Positions 37,398 through 45,056 of a DNA stretch of 64,000 nucleotides are shown in pieces (positions within the stretch are counted from its first letter, which is position 1; every line of letters begins with the position of its first letter). The translations under genes were made by a program, and so were the position numbers. Where the stretch lies: contig CBDEGR010000002.1 in NCBI GenBank assembly GCA_965237895.1, positions 744,001 to 808,000 on the forward strand, in the 5' to 3' direction. The notes under the pieces were generated by a model, which did no database searches, was not told the origin of the DNA, and saw nothing but the letters and a program-made list of their open reading frames with translations. Origin of the DNA: CBDEGR01 sp965237895. Lineage in GTDB: Bacteria; Acidobacteriota; Terriglobia; UBA7540; JAPUME01.

Positions 37398-37541
37398 CGA
37401 ATCGGGAGGGGGATGTGTTTTTCCCTCTCCTGAAATTTCTCCGCCCTTTCTCACCTACTTTCCGCTCCATTTCAGGTCCCGTTCCGGTCCGATTCGGGAT
37501 ATGATAGCTGACTTGTACCGTTCCTTTCGGAGGATTTTTTC

Positions 37542-38645
37542 GTGGAAACGAAGGAGATCTTTGGGATTCACATCCCCACGTTTCTTTTCAGCCTTATCGT
37601 TGTCGTCGGGTATCTGCTGACGGCGCTCTTGCTGCGGCGGATGCTGTTTCGCCGGGTGGCGGGGCTGGCCGCCAAGTCCGACACCAAGTGGGATGACGTT
37701 ATAGTGGGCGCTTTACGGCTGCCGGTTGCGCTGTTGATTCTGGTTTCTACGGCCTGGGTCACGGGACAGGTGACGGACTTGTCCCCAAATTGGTCGGGCC
37801 CCCTGGATCAGTTCACCCGTGTGGCGGCCATCATCGCCATGGTTTTGTTCGCCGACCGCTTTCTCTGCGGCGCCCTGTCTATTTTTGATTCGAGCCTGAA
37901 GGAAATTCATTTGACGCAATCGTTTGCGCGGGTGATCGTGCGCGTCGCCGTCCTGGTCCTGGGCGGGCTGCTTGTTCTCGACACGCTGGATATTTCGATT
38001 ACGCCGATGTTGGCCTCTTTGGGTGTGGGCGGTCTGGCCGTCGGCCTTGCGTTACAGGGGACGCTGTCGAATCTTTTCGCCGGGGTGCAGGTGATCAGTG
38101 ACCGGCCGATCCGTGTTGGAGATTTCATAAAACTTGAAAGCGGGGAGCAGGGCTACGTGATCGAGGTCGGATGGCGGGCGACGAAGATCCGCATGCTTCC
38201 CAACAATACCGTCATCATTCCCAACTCCAAGATCGCCGACAGCATTATTACGAATTTTTATGACCCGGAAAAGGCGCTGGCCGTTCTGGTGCAGGCGGGC
38301 GTCCACTACGACAGCGACTTGGAACACGTCGAGCGCGTCACCCTTGAGGTCGCCACCGAGATTCAAAAGACCGCGCCGGGCGGGATCCGCGATTTTGTGC
38401 CCTTCATTCGCTACCACACCTTCGATAATTCGAGCATCAACTTCACCGTTATCATGCGCGCCGGGGAGTTCGTGGATAATTATTTGATGAAGCACCTGTT
38501 CATTAAGCAGCTCCACGCCCGCTACAACCGGGAAGGCATCGTCATTCCGTTCCCCATCCGCACGCTCGACGTGCCGCCGGAAGTTCTGGAAAGATTGGGA
38601 AGCCGACCGAAATCACCCCAAAAGAGATCGGCCCCCAAAAAATAA
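37542..38645 (+). CDS. mscS: MscS-family mechanosensitive ion channel
   Basis: Small-conductance mechanosensitive channel or related osmotic-stress protein. Several N-terminal membrane segments (FLFSLIVVVGYLLTALLLRR onward) lead into the pore helix ASLGVGGLAVGLALQGTLSN and the beta domain signature ISDRPIRVGDFIKLESGEQG, then NNTVIIPNSKIADSIITNF. The C-terminal alpha/beta domain follows. The GTG at 37542 is preceded by GGAGGATTTTTTC. The 367-residue length is typical. The pore helix keeps the Gly/Ala pattern of MscS. Confidence 0.92.
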   Translation: METKEIFGIHIPTFLFSLIVVVGYLLTALLLRRMLFRRVAGLAAKSDTKWDDVIVGALRLPVALLILVSTAWVTGQVTDLSPNWSGPLDQFTRVAAIIAMVLFADRFLCGALSIFDSSLKEIHLTQSFARVIVRVAVLVLGGLLVLDTLDISITPMLASLGVGGLAVGLALQGTLSNLFAGVQVISDRPIRVGDFIKLESGEQGYVIEVGWRATKIRMLPNNTVIIPNSKIADSIITNFYDPEKALAVLVQAGVHYDSDLEHVERVTLEVATEIQKTAPGGIRDFVPFIRYHTFDNSSINFTVIMRAGEFVDNYLMKHLFIKQLHARYNREGIVIPFPIRTLDVPPEVLERLGSRPKSPQKRSAPKK

Positions 38646-38675
38646 GCCTCCGGGTGCTTTCCCGCACCCGGAGGC
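38634..38675 (-). terminator. Perfect hairpin terminator between convergent genes
   Basis: GCCTCCGGGTGC at 38646-38657 and GCACCCGGAGGC at 38664-38675 form a 12-bp perfect stem with a 6-base loop. Read on the minus strand it is followed by TTATTTTTT, so it fits best as the terminator of the minus-strand lipoprotein gene. It may also stop mscS transcription, although the plus-strand side lacks a T run. Confidence 0.8.
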
Positions 38676-38705
38676 CGAATCGGTTTCGTTCTTTGCTGAG
38701 GGCTT

Positions 38706-39343
38706 TTATTTCGAGGCCGGAAGACAGACCGCGTTCGCCAGCGTGGAAACGACTTCCTCTTCGACGGCCAGCTTGATCTCTTTCTTTCCGGTCGCCGCCG
38801 CCGTGGCCGTGCCGCCGCCGATGATGCCGATGTTCCGCTTCTTCTTCGATTTGTTTTTCAAAGTATATTCTTCGGTGGTGAGGGAATAGGCCTTCCCGCC
38901 GCGAGGCTTCAAAGAGGTAAGAACAAAGGAAAGCTCGGCCGGCTTCTTCAGCCTGCCGGAGTGGACCACGTGCGTGACTTCACCCTCGACCGTGCTGCCG
39001 ACCGGCGCTACCACTTGGTTCTCTACCTTCAGGGCGGCGGAAAGCGTTCCGGTGAAGGTGTCGCCGACGGCGTTCTGGCCGGAGTGGAGCGGGTCCATCA
39101 GACGGATGGAGACCGTCGTTCCGGCCGGTACCGTAAAGGTGGGTACGGGCTTCGGTTTGGGTCTCGATCTCGGTTTCGGATTCGCGTTCCGGGTGGAGGT
39201 GGAAGTTGAGGTGTAAGACGACTCCTCTGCCGCTTCGGCAATTTTGGTTTCGTCGTCTGCCGCAGCCTCTTCCGCCTGCTGTTGGCAGTCTCAGGATAAA
39301 AAGAGTGTTCCTGCCAGAATTCCAACTAAAATTTCTTCTTCAC
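38706..39343 (-). pseudogene. Glycine-zipper-type lipoprotein with damaged N terminus
   Basis: The GTG at 39343 has an excellent ribosome binding site (GGGGAGGT, 7 bases upstream) and starts KKK, but the frame must shift after codon 4 (one A missing) to give the lipoprotein signal ILVGILAGTLFLS. A TGA at 39293-39291 follows just before DCQQQAEEA. From there the frame is intact to 38706: a Lys/Pro/Thr spacer, the beta domain TFTVPAGTTVSIRLMDPLHS and a short glycine zipper (IGIIGGGTATAAA). The beta domain is paralogous to the C-terminal half of the BON lipoprotein at 24772. With TGA as stop, no good start remains for the intact part. Confidence 0.6.
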
Positions 39344-39508
39344 CGTTTACCTCCCCGCTTGGGTTTCGGCGTCCGTCCGCCTTTGGATACTCAGGATACA
39401 ACAATTCCCGCTACAGAATATAACTTCGGCAAAAAAGGCGGGGACTCCAGGGGAAAGGGAATTTTCCCGGGTCCGGCGCTTCCCGGTAGGTCGATGAATC
39501 AAGGAAGG

Positions 39509-40609
39509 TTATTTGTCCGGAGCGGAAAGAAGCGAGGCGAACAGCGCGTCGTACTTCGACGTGTCTACATCGAAAACGATGTCCATTTCGCGTGTGCCAA
39601 GCGGCGGGCGATGGTCCAGGCGGCCCTCCCAGAGCTCCTCCTTTACAAAGGAGAGGCTCTGGCCGTAGGAGAGCCCGTGCGAGACTTCAATATCTACGAA
39701 GCGCCTTTTCACGTCGGGAAAGATTTCCGGCCGCAGCAGGTAGGCCACCGCGACAGCGTCGAAGACGGTGGGTAAATTTTGCGGATTCGATTTCCAGAAA
39801 GAGGTATCGATGGCCTGGAAGAATTCCGAGGCGCGGTTCCCCGAGGCCACGATGCGGTCGAACTGCCGTTTTTGGTACTTCGTCTTCAGGCAGACGTCGA
39901 GCGGGACGAGGGAGATTTTTGCCTCCGACCGCAGCACCGCTTGTGCCGCCTCCCCGTCCCACCAGAAGTTGAACTCGGCGGCTCCGTTCGTGTTGCCGCC
40001 CGTGTAGAAGGCCCCGCCCATGATGACCAGGTGTTGGATCTTGGCGGCAAACGTCTCGTCGATTCGCATCGCCAACGCCAGATTCGTCAGCGGGCCGATG
40101 GCGAGGATGGTGATCTCGCCCGGGTTTTTGTTGACGGTTTCCAGCAGATACTGCACAGCATTAATTTCTTGAACTTTCAGTTTCGGCGATTGCCCGAGCG
40201 GCGGTTCGATGTGCTCGGGACCTTTGTGCCAGGGATTCAGCGCGCCGCGCCAGGTGTAGCCGGTGGCGTGTTTTTCGATTGTGTCAAAACGGGCGACATC
40301 AAGCACCAGCGGATAGAGCGCGCCGCGAAAGACCGGCACCTCCTCATGACCCGCGATCTCCAGAAGTCGCAGCGTGTTCTCGACGCCTTGATCCACCCAG
40401 ACGTTGCCGCTGACTTCGGTGATACCGAGCAGCGAAACTTCCTCGGCGTTGAGCAGCATCAGGATGGCGGCGGCATCGTCCATGTGTCCCTTGCCGTAGG
40501 GATGGGCGAAACCCGTGTCGCTGTCGAGAATCAATTTTATTTTTGCCATACCGGTTCCTGGTAGAAGAAGGAGAAAAAGAAAGAATACCATCGGCCGTAT
40601 CTTTGCCAT
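39509..40609 (-). CDS. Secreted inosine/uridine-preferring nucleoside hydrolase
   Basis: Hydrolyses the N-glycosidic bond of ribonucleosides. The ATG at 40609 follows GGGAGGAATTCGAT and opens a signal peptide (MVFFLFLLLLPGTGMA), so the enzyme is exported. The Ca-binding Asp cluster of the IUNH family appears as LILDSDTGFAHPYGKGHMDD, slightly longer than the usual DTDPGxDD spacing. Further motifs are ITILAIGPLTNLALAM and HLVIMGGAFYTGGNTNGAAE. About 366 residues. Nucleoside salvage fits with the broken nucleoside-phosphorylase gene 0.8 kb away, though the two are on opposite strands. Confidence 0.88.
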   Translation of the reverse strand: MAKIRPMVFFLFLLLLPGTGMAKIKLILDSDTGFAHPYGKGHMDDAAAILMLLNAEEVSLLGITEVSGNVWVDQGVENTLRLLEIAGHEEVPVFRGALYPLVLDVARFDTIEKHATGYTWRGALNPWHKGPEHIEPPLGQSPKLKVQEINAVQYLLETVNKNPGEITILAIGPLTNLALAMRIDETFAAKIQHLVIMGGAFYTGGNTNGAAEFNFWWDGEAAQAVLRSEAKISLVPLDVCLKTKYQKRQFDRIVASGNRASEFFQAIDTSFWKSNPQNLPTVFDAVAVAYLLRPEIFPDVKRRFVDIEVSHGLSYGQSLSFVKEELWEGRLDHRPPLGTREMDIVFDVDTSKYDALFASLLSAPDK

Positions 40610-40997
40610 ATCGAATTCCTCCCGCCGTGAAATGTTTGCGGCCTTACCGATCTTCTCTCGACTCCAGCACCATCCGGAATGTGGTCTCATACGGTTCCGC
40701 ATCTCCCATCGTGGGCTTCCATCCCTCAGGGGACGGGTTCGGCGACGGATTAGGGCTCAACGCGCCGCCGGCACGCCGGGATGTGTGCGTAGTGTCGGCC
40801 CCGATGAAATGTAAATCGCACACATGGCCCCTAACGACTAGCGCCATGTTTGCACCACCCGCGATTTCGGTTTCATGGCTCTATAAAGTTCTTACCAAGA
40901 GGATGGAGTCAAAAAATGGGTTGGGAAAGAGTAAATACGTATGATACTGCCCCCGAGGAGCCTCTGCAAGAGACTACTTGGGATTAGGAGATAGGCT
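40610..40997. other. Non-coding stretch, no feature recognised
   Basis: No convincing reading frame, tRNA or hairpin. It contains the promoter side of the nucleoside hydrolase. Composition shifts from GC-rich to more AT-rich around 40860, where the gene-fragment region begins. Confidence 0.3.
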
Positions 40998-41168
40998 TTG
41001 GGGTGGGTGAAACTCAAAGAGATACGGAAAATTCGGGAGTGGGAAATCGGAGGGGATAAGGTTATAACCTTGGTCGGCCACAACCACCAGACCGGGCCGT
41101 TCGTTTTCACTCGGGATGGTCGCTTGATGGCGTCGGGGGGCGGGGACATGACTGTTAAGCTCTGGAGG
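40998..41168 (+). pseudogene. WD40-repeat fragment
   Basis: The plus frame reads ITLVGHNHQTGPFVFTRDGR then LMASGGGDMTVKLWRV, which is one canonical WD40 blade (GH dipeptide, DGR, ASGGGD, KLW). Upstream KEIRKIREWEIGGDKV fits the end of the previous blade. Nothing before or after continues the propeller; the frame runs into the opposite-strand peptidase fragment. It is a single-blade remnant of a larger WD40 protein. Confidence 0.55.
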
Positions 41169-41177
41169 GTTCATGTA

Positions 41178-41336
41178 GCCTTGCTCAATCGGTACCACGT
41201 CCCGATGCCCCCTCATTAGAGCCGGTTTTAGATTCGCCTCCGTTCCCTTCCAGGTGTAGAGCAGGCGGTAGTCGCTGACGACTTCCTTCGAGAGCGCGGT
41301 ATGGACACGGGGGAACGCCTCCTCAATGCCGCCCAC
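41178..41336 (-). pseudogene. M20-family carboxypeptidase fragment
   Basis: On the minus strand the frame reads IEEAFPRVHTALSKEVVSDY, RLLYTWKGTEANLKPALM and then RGHRDVVPIEQG. This matches the N-terminal part of M20 peptidases of the PM20D1/CPS1 type, in which FPxVH, LLYTWKG and the Zn-ligand segment HxDVVP occur in this order. In the metal motif the ligand His is present, but only about 53 codons of a protein of around 480 residues remain. It directly abuts the WD40 remnant. Confidence 0.55.
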
Positions 41337-41448
41337 GCGCTGACGTCGCCGCAGCTTCCGGGTTCCTCTCGGGTGTCCGGAGCGTCCCGGTCTCTTCTTC
41401 GAGAAAACCGGAATGGAGCTGGATTGGTGGACCGTACGGTGGGGGTGG

Positions 41449-42035
41449 ATGATACACGTACTGATCGGTTGCGCGTTGGAAAGAGAGGTGGCAACCCTGC
41501 AGGGTTGCCTCAGGGGTGACCATGAGTATCTGGCGACGGGTCTCGGCGAGCGGCGCACGAGGGCCTCGCTCGCGAAATATTTCAAGCGCCGGCTGCCTTC
41601 CGTGTTTGTGTTCACGGGAACAGCCGGACAACTCGACCCTCGCTGACGATGGGCCAAGTCGTTTGCCCCGAGGGGTGGTGCCGGAAAGATGGGGCCACCT
41701 TCGCCGCCAACCCCGAATTCATACGAAGGCTTCGTCAGCGCGGCTGGGAGGTTGCAGGTCGCGGACTCACGTTGTCCTGGCCGGTGCTCCGCGCAAAGTC
41801 TCGGCGGGAGCTTTACCGCAGGTACGGGGCGCGGGTCTGCGACATGGAAAGCGCCGCCGCGCTGGAAGTTGCCTCGGCCCTGAATATCCCTTGCCTAGCG
41901 GTCAAAGTGGTCTCCGACACGGCTGATTCAGGCCCGTGGTCTTTCTTTAGGCATTTCCACGCCAATATGGAAAAGCAGGCTGAATATTTATCGCAGCTCC
42001 TCCCCTGCCTTGAGCCTTCCCCCAAGAAGGAATAA
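41449..42035 (+). pseudogene. Nucleoside phosphorylase (PNP_UDP_1 family), one-base frameshift
   Basis: The N-terminal half (ATG 41449) reads HVLIGCALEREVATLQGCLR and ends VFVFTGTAGQLDP before a TGA. The C-terminal half in the neighbouring frame (from about 41637) reads LTMGQVVCPEGWCRKDG and carries the family signature GARVCDMESAAALEVASALN then VVSDTADSG. Adding one C to the CCC at 41637-41639 joins them as LDPSLTMGQVVCPEGW, exactly as relatives read. The rebuilt protein of about 195 residues resembles MTA/SAH nucleosidase-like or hopanoid-associated phosphorylases. Either a recent pseudogene or a base-calling error. Confidence 0.65.
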
Positions 42036-42204
42036 TCAAGACAGCCGGCGCCGTGTGAAGGCGATGGCTGGGTTTCTTGCTGGCCGGAGCGGGCCCTTCG
42101 CCTTTCGGAGGGATTTACCGATCCGCCCGTTCATCTCTCCGCCGTGAGCCGTTCGCGTTGACTTGGGTAAGGGGGCGGACTAAGATGGCGGGCAGCAGGG
42201 GGCG

Positions 42205-42415
42205 ATGAAAACCAAGTTCGAAAAGCCGGGAACCTTCGCCACGCCGCGGCTTTACGCTCCAGCGAGGACGCCGGTCGCAGATCGTTTTCGGCCTGCTGGC
42301 TTTGGCGGCGGTGGTCTTTGACCTGACTTACTACGGCAGCCTGTGGGTGCCGCCGCTCGGCTGGCTGGTTCTCTCGACGACCGTGCTGGTGCTCGGCCAC
42401 CCCGGTGGGAAGTAA
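42205..42415 (+). CDS. Small membrane protein, about 69 residues, apparent frameshift
   Basis: Too short for ordinary listing. ATG 42205 follows CAGGGGGCG and reads MKTKFEKP. After the GGG at 42228-42230 the natural reading is one frame further: SPRRGFTLQRGRRSQIVFGL, then ALAAVVFDLTYYGSLWVPPL and GWLVLSTTVLVLGHPGGK to the TAA at 42413. Two hydrophobic segments are evident. The total of 211 bases is one more than a multiple of three, consistent with one extra G. Without the correction neither frame makes the whole protein. Function unknown. Confidence 0.45.
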
Positions 42416-42598
42416 GCCGGAGAAGAGAATGAGCCGACTCGGTAACAAATCGCGCTGCCGTCGCTTCCCCCCGCGACGGCAGAACTCAACGATGCAGGAG
42501 AACCACAATCCCGGAAACTCACATTATGATTTGGACCAAAAAACGGGGGCAGGTCACTCGCTCTCCGGGTTATTCTCCTCGTTATCTGAAGGTCGCCG

Positions 42599-42973
42599 CT
42601 ACTTCTCCGTGGGAAAACCTTTTTCATTCCATACCCGCCATCCGCCCCACATCGAACTGACATTTTTATAACCCATCTTCTGCAGATTCTCCGCCGCCAG
42701 CGCCGAGCGGAATCCGCCGCCGCAGTAGAGAACAATCGGCGCTCCAAAGTCTGGTGCCTGCGCTTCAATGTCCCGCTCGATGATTCCTTTCGAGAGCGGG
42801 ACCGCGCCGGGCAGCCATCCTCGCGCGTACTCCTCGCCTTCGCGCACGTCGATCAGATGGAACTGTTCGCCCGCGTCCAGTTTCTTCTTTACGTCGTCGG
42901 TGGAAAACTCCTTGATCTTTTTGCGCGACGCCTCCACCAGCGCCAAAAATTGCGGGGAGTGAGCCTGGGCCAT
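42599..42973 (-). CDS. Rhodanese-like sulfurtransferase domain protein
   Basis: Single rhodanese domain of 124 residues, cytoplasmic (no signal peptide). FHLIDVREGEEYARGWLPGA is the conserved DVRE/CH2A region. The active-site loop is YCGGGFRSALAAENL with Cys84 as persulfide carrier. WGGWRVWNEKGFP closes the domain as usual. AAAGGAG stands 7 bases before the ATG. Role in sulfur transfer or thiosulfate/cyanide detoxification; no specific partner nearby. Confidence 0.9.
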   Translation of the reverse strand: MAQAHSPQFLALVEASRKKIKEFSTDDVKKKLDAGEQFHLIDVREGEEYARGWLPGAVPLSKGIIERDIEAQAPDFGAPIVLYCGGGFRSALAAENLQKMGYKNVSSMWGGWRVWNEKGFPTEK

Positions 42974-43080
42974 CGTGAATCTCCTTTATGAATTAGGATT
43001 GGGACTCGCGATCAAATGTAAAACCCACCGCTTCCAAAGGCAAGCGAATTCGACACACACGGAAGTGTGCGCGGAGGGTT

Positions 43081-43552
43081 CTAGTGGAGCGTCGAGGCGA
43101 GTTTGAGTTCCGCGCGGCCGTCTCGCCAGACGGCGTATTCGAGTTCCATGCCCGCGTTCATCGCCGCCGCGCCCACTTCGCCTTTCATATCAACGGCAAC
43201 CCGGTGGTCCATCAAGGTCGAAAGCATAGAAGGACCACTCCGCCAGGCGGTTTTCTCCCTTTTCTTTGCATCGGGAGCACCACAGCTCATCCGCGCTGCG
43301 ATGACCGCTATTACTTTGTAACTCACGGCAATTTAACCCTGCGCTGTCCTTTCCACTCATATCCGGCACAGGAGAGGACCATGCCCTCCGATGGAAGTCC
43401 TGCCATAATTGTTCGGCTATCTTTTCAGTGTCGATAGAAGTCGACTGCGCACTTCCGGAGGCGGCCAAGGGAGCCGGAATCAGAACCCCGACCAGGAAAA
43501 CAAGGATTCCCCCAAAAGCGACGTATTGCTTTGACCGTAAAGTTTTCCTCAT
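43081..43552 (-). CDS. Hypothetical secreted protein, probably frameshifted
   Basis: The frame from ATG 43552 begins with a signal peptide (YVAFGGILVFLVGVLIPAPLA) and continues DTEKIAEQLWQDFHRRAWSS, ending at 43190. A second minus-strand frame over 43081-43326 ends with MKGEVGAAAMNAGMELEYAV and a normal-looking C terminus. The two overlap by about 130 bases and probably belong to one protein with a frameshift somewhere in 43200-43320. I do not recognise the family. tsaD ends immediately upstream on the same strand. Confidence 0.4.
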
Positions 43553-43568
43553 AGCGATCCACACCTTT

Positions 43569-44690
43569 TTAAAGTCCCAAGGGCAACGAAGCCGAGGCTG
43601 TCTCCTCCGTCTGGGCCAACCGTCCGGCGCGGAGCTTCGGGTAACCGGCGGCGGCGATCATGGCGGCGTTGTCGGTGGATAAGGCCGGCGAAGGAAAGAA
43701 GACCGGATAGCCACGGCGCGAGGCCTCTTGGGAGAAGCCCGCGCGTAACTCGCGGTTCGACGCCACCCCGCCTGAAACCATAATGGATCGAATCTGAGAT
43801 CGCTCATCAGCAACATCTGCCGCCTTGAGCGTCCGCGAAACCAAGTCATCCACCACGGCGCGCTGGAAGCTCGCCACCAAGTCGAGCGTCTTCGCGCTCA
43901 TCTGCCCGCGCAGCTCTTCCATACTAGAATTCGGCACTTGTTGCCGCCGCCACTGCTTGCGCTCCTCGGCTTCGGCATCAAGCCCTTCGTCCCGGACATA
44001 GTAGAGCACGGCCGTCTTGATGCCGCTGAAGCTGAAGTCGAGCGCATTGCCCTTCATCTTAGGCCGCCTGAACGTCACCGCCTTGGGATTGCCGTGCGGG
44101 GCAAGCTGGTCGATCACCGGCCCGCCGGGGTAGCCCAGAGCCAGGAGCTTGGCGACTTTGTCATAAGCCTCGCCCGCCGCGTCGTCCCGCGTCCGCCCGA
44201 TTCGATCATATTGAAGGAGGCTGTTCTCACCATGGATTTCCACCTTACAGAGGTGCGTGTGCCCGCCGGAGACCACCAATGTCACGGCCGGGAACTCCGG
44301 CTCCGCGCCGCCCGTCATGCGCGCTTCGAGCAGCACGGCGTGGATGTGGCCTTCGAGATGATTGACGGCGACCAGCGGCTTCCCCAGCGCCGAAGCCAGC
44401 GCCTTCGCGTAACACCATCCGACCAGAAGCGACCCGATCAGTCCCGGCCCCTGCGTGGCGGCAATGCCGTCCACCGCGTCATACGTCAACCCGGCCTCGT
44501 CCAGCGCCTGCCGCACGATGGGGACGATGCGCTCGATGTGCGCGCGCGAGGCTAGCTCCGGCACCACGCCGCCGTATTTCGCGTGGATGGGCTCCTGCGA
44601 GGCGACGACGTTCGAGAGAATCCTCCGCCCGTCTTCCACCACCGCCGCCGCCGTCTCATCGCAACTCGACTCAATCCCTAGGATTCTCAT
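43569..44690 (-). CDS. tsaD: tRNA N6-threonylcarbamoyladenosine transferase TsaD
   Basis: Universal tRNA t6A37 modification enzyme. It starts MRILGIESSCDETAAAVVED, with the metal-binding histidines in NHLEGHIHA. VVSGGHTHLCKVEIHGE and FSFSGIKTAVLYYVRDEG are typical. VVSGGHTHL is the ASKHA nucleotide-binding phosphate loop. The C terminus has MVSGGVASNRELRAGF. The 373-residue length is slightly longer than E. coli TsaD because of an insert around EEERKQWRRQQ. It works with TsaB, TsaC and TsaE, none of which is in this window. Confidence 0.97.
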   Translation of the reverse strand: MRILGIESSCDETAAAVVEDGRRILSNVVASQEPIHAKYGGVVPELASRAHIERIVPIVRQALDEAGLTYDAVDGIAATQGPGLIGSLLVGWCYAKALASALGKPLVAVNHLEGHIHAVLLEARMTGGAEPEFPAVTLVVSGGHTHLCKVEIHGENSLLQYDRIGRTRDDAAGEAYDKVAKLLALGYPGGPVIDQLAPHGNPKAVTFRRPKMKGNALDFSFSGIKTAVLYYVRDEGLDAEAEERKQWRRQQVPNSSMEELRGQMSAKTLDLVASFQRAVVDDLVSRTLKAADVADERSQIRSIMVSGGVASNRELRAGFSQEASRRGYPVFFPSPALSTDNAAMIAAAGYPKLRAGRLAQTEETASASLPLGL

Positions 44691-44755
44691 GGTAATGGCA
44701 ACTTCGGGAAATCATAGCATAGGGAGGCGATAGGACCTTTTGGCGATCTTACTAA

Positions 44756-44932
44756 ATGTCAAAACTCATAGAGGCCCAATATGTACGAATTGCATATCGG
44801 CATGTTACAGCGCGCACCTTTTCTCGAGAACTCATTAGACTCGGAGAGCTTGGCTTTATTAGCTTTATGAGGGATGCAGCATTAAAAGATTGGATTGTAG
44901 AACTTGATTTTGGAGCCATCGGCAAATACTAA
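44756..44932 (+). CDS. Small ORF, 58 residues, winged-helix-like
   Basis: ATG 44756 to TAA 44930-44932, in an AT-rich patch between tsaD and ilvD. The translation begins MSKLIEAQYVRIAYRHVTAR, continues TFSRELIRLGELGFISFMRD and ends VELDFGAIGKY. A helix with SRELIRLGELGFI followed by a beta hairpin resembles the recognition helix and wing of a winged helix-turn-helix domain. It is preceded in frame by TAA, so it could be a complete tiny DNA-binding protein or the 3' end of a lost gene. There is no clear ribosome binding site. Its composition differs sharply from both neighbours. Confidence 0.45.
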   Translation: MSKLIEAQYVRIAYRHVTARTFSRELIRLGELGFISFMRDAALKDWIVELDFGAIGKY

Positions 44933-45056
44933 ACTCCAAAACCGTTCCGGGGCATCCCTTCCGCCTCCTGTACGAACATCAAGCGCAGGTGATACAATAC
45001 CGGCTTCCCCTACGGAATCTCTGAGGGGGGACGTATCCCTACACACCGGGTGGATT

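Noticed and set aside
40641..40950. CRISPR-like or short regular repeats in the gap after the nucleoside hydrolase
   Set aside because: GGGGACGGGTTCGGCGACGG-like phrases recur only loosely and without regular spacing.
44904..45056. Extended N terminus of ilvD
   Set aside because: The extra 51 codons are not IlvD-like, overlap an AT-rich small ORF and have no ribosome binding site; the ATG at 45057 fits family length.
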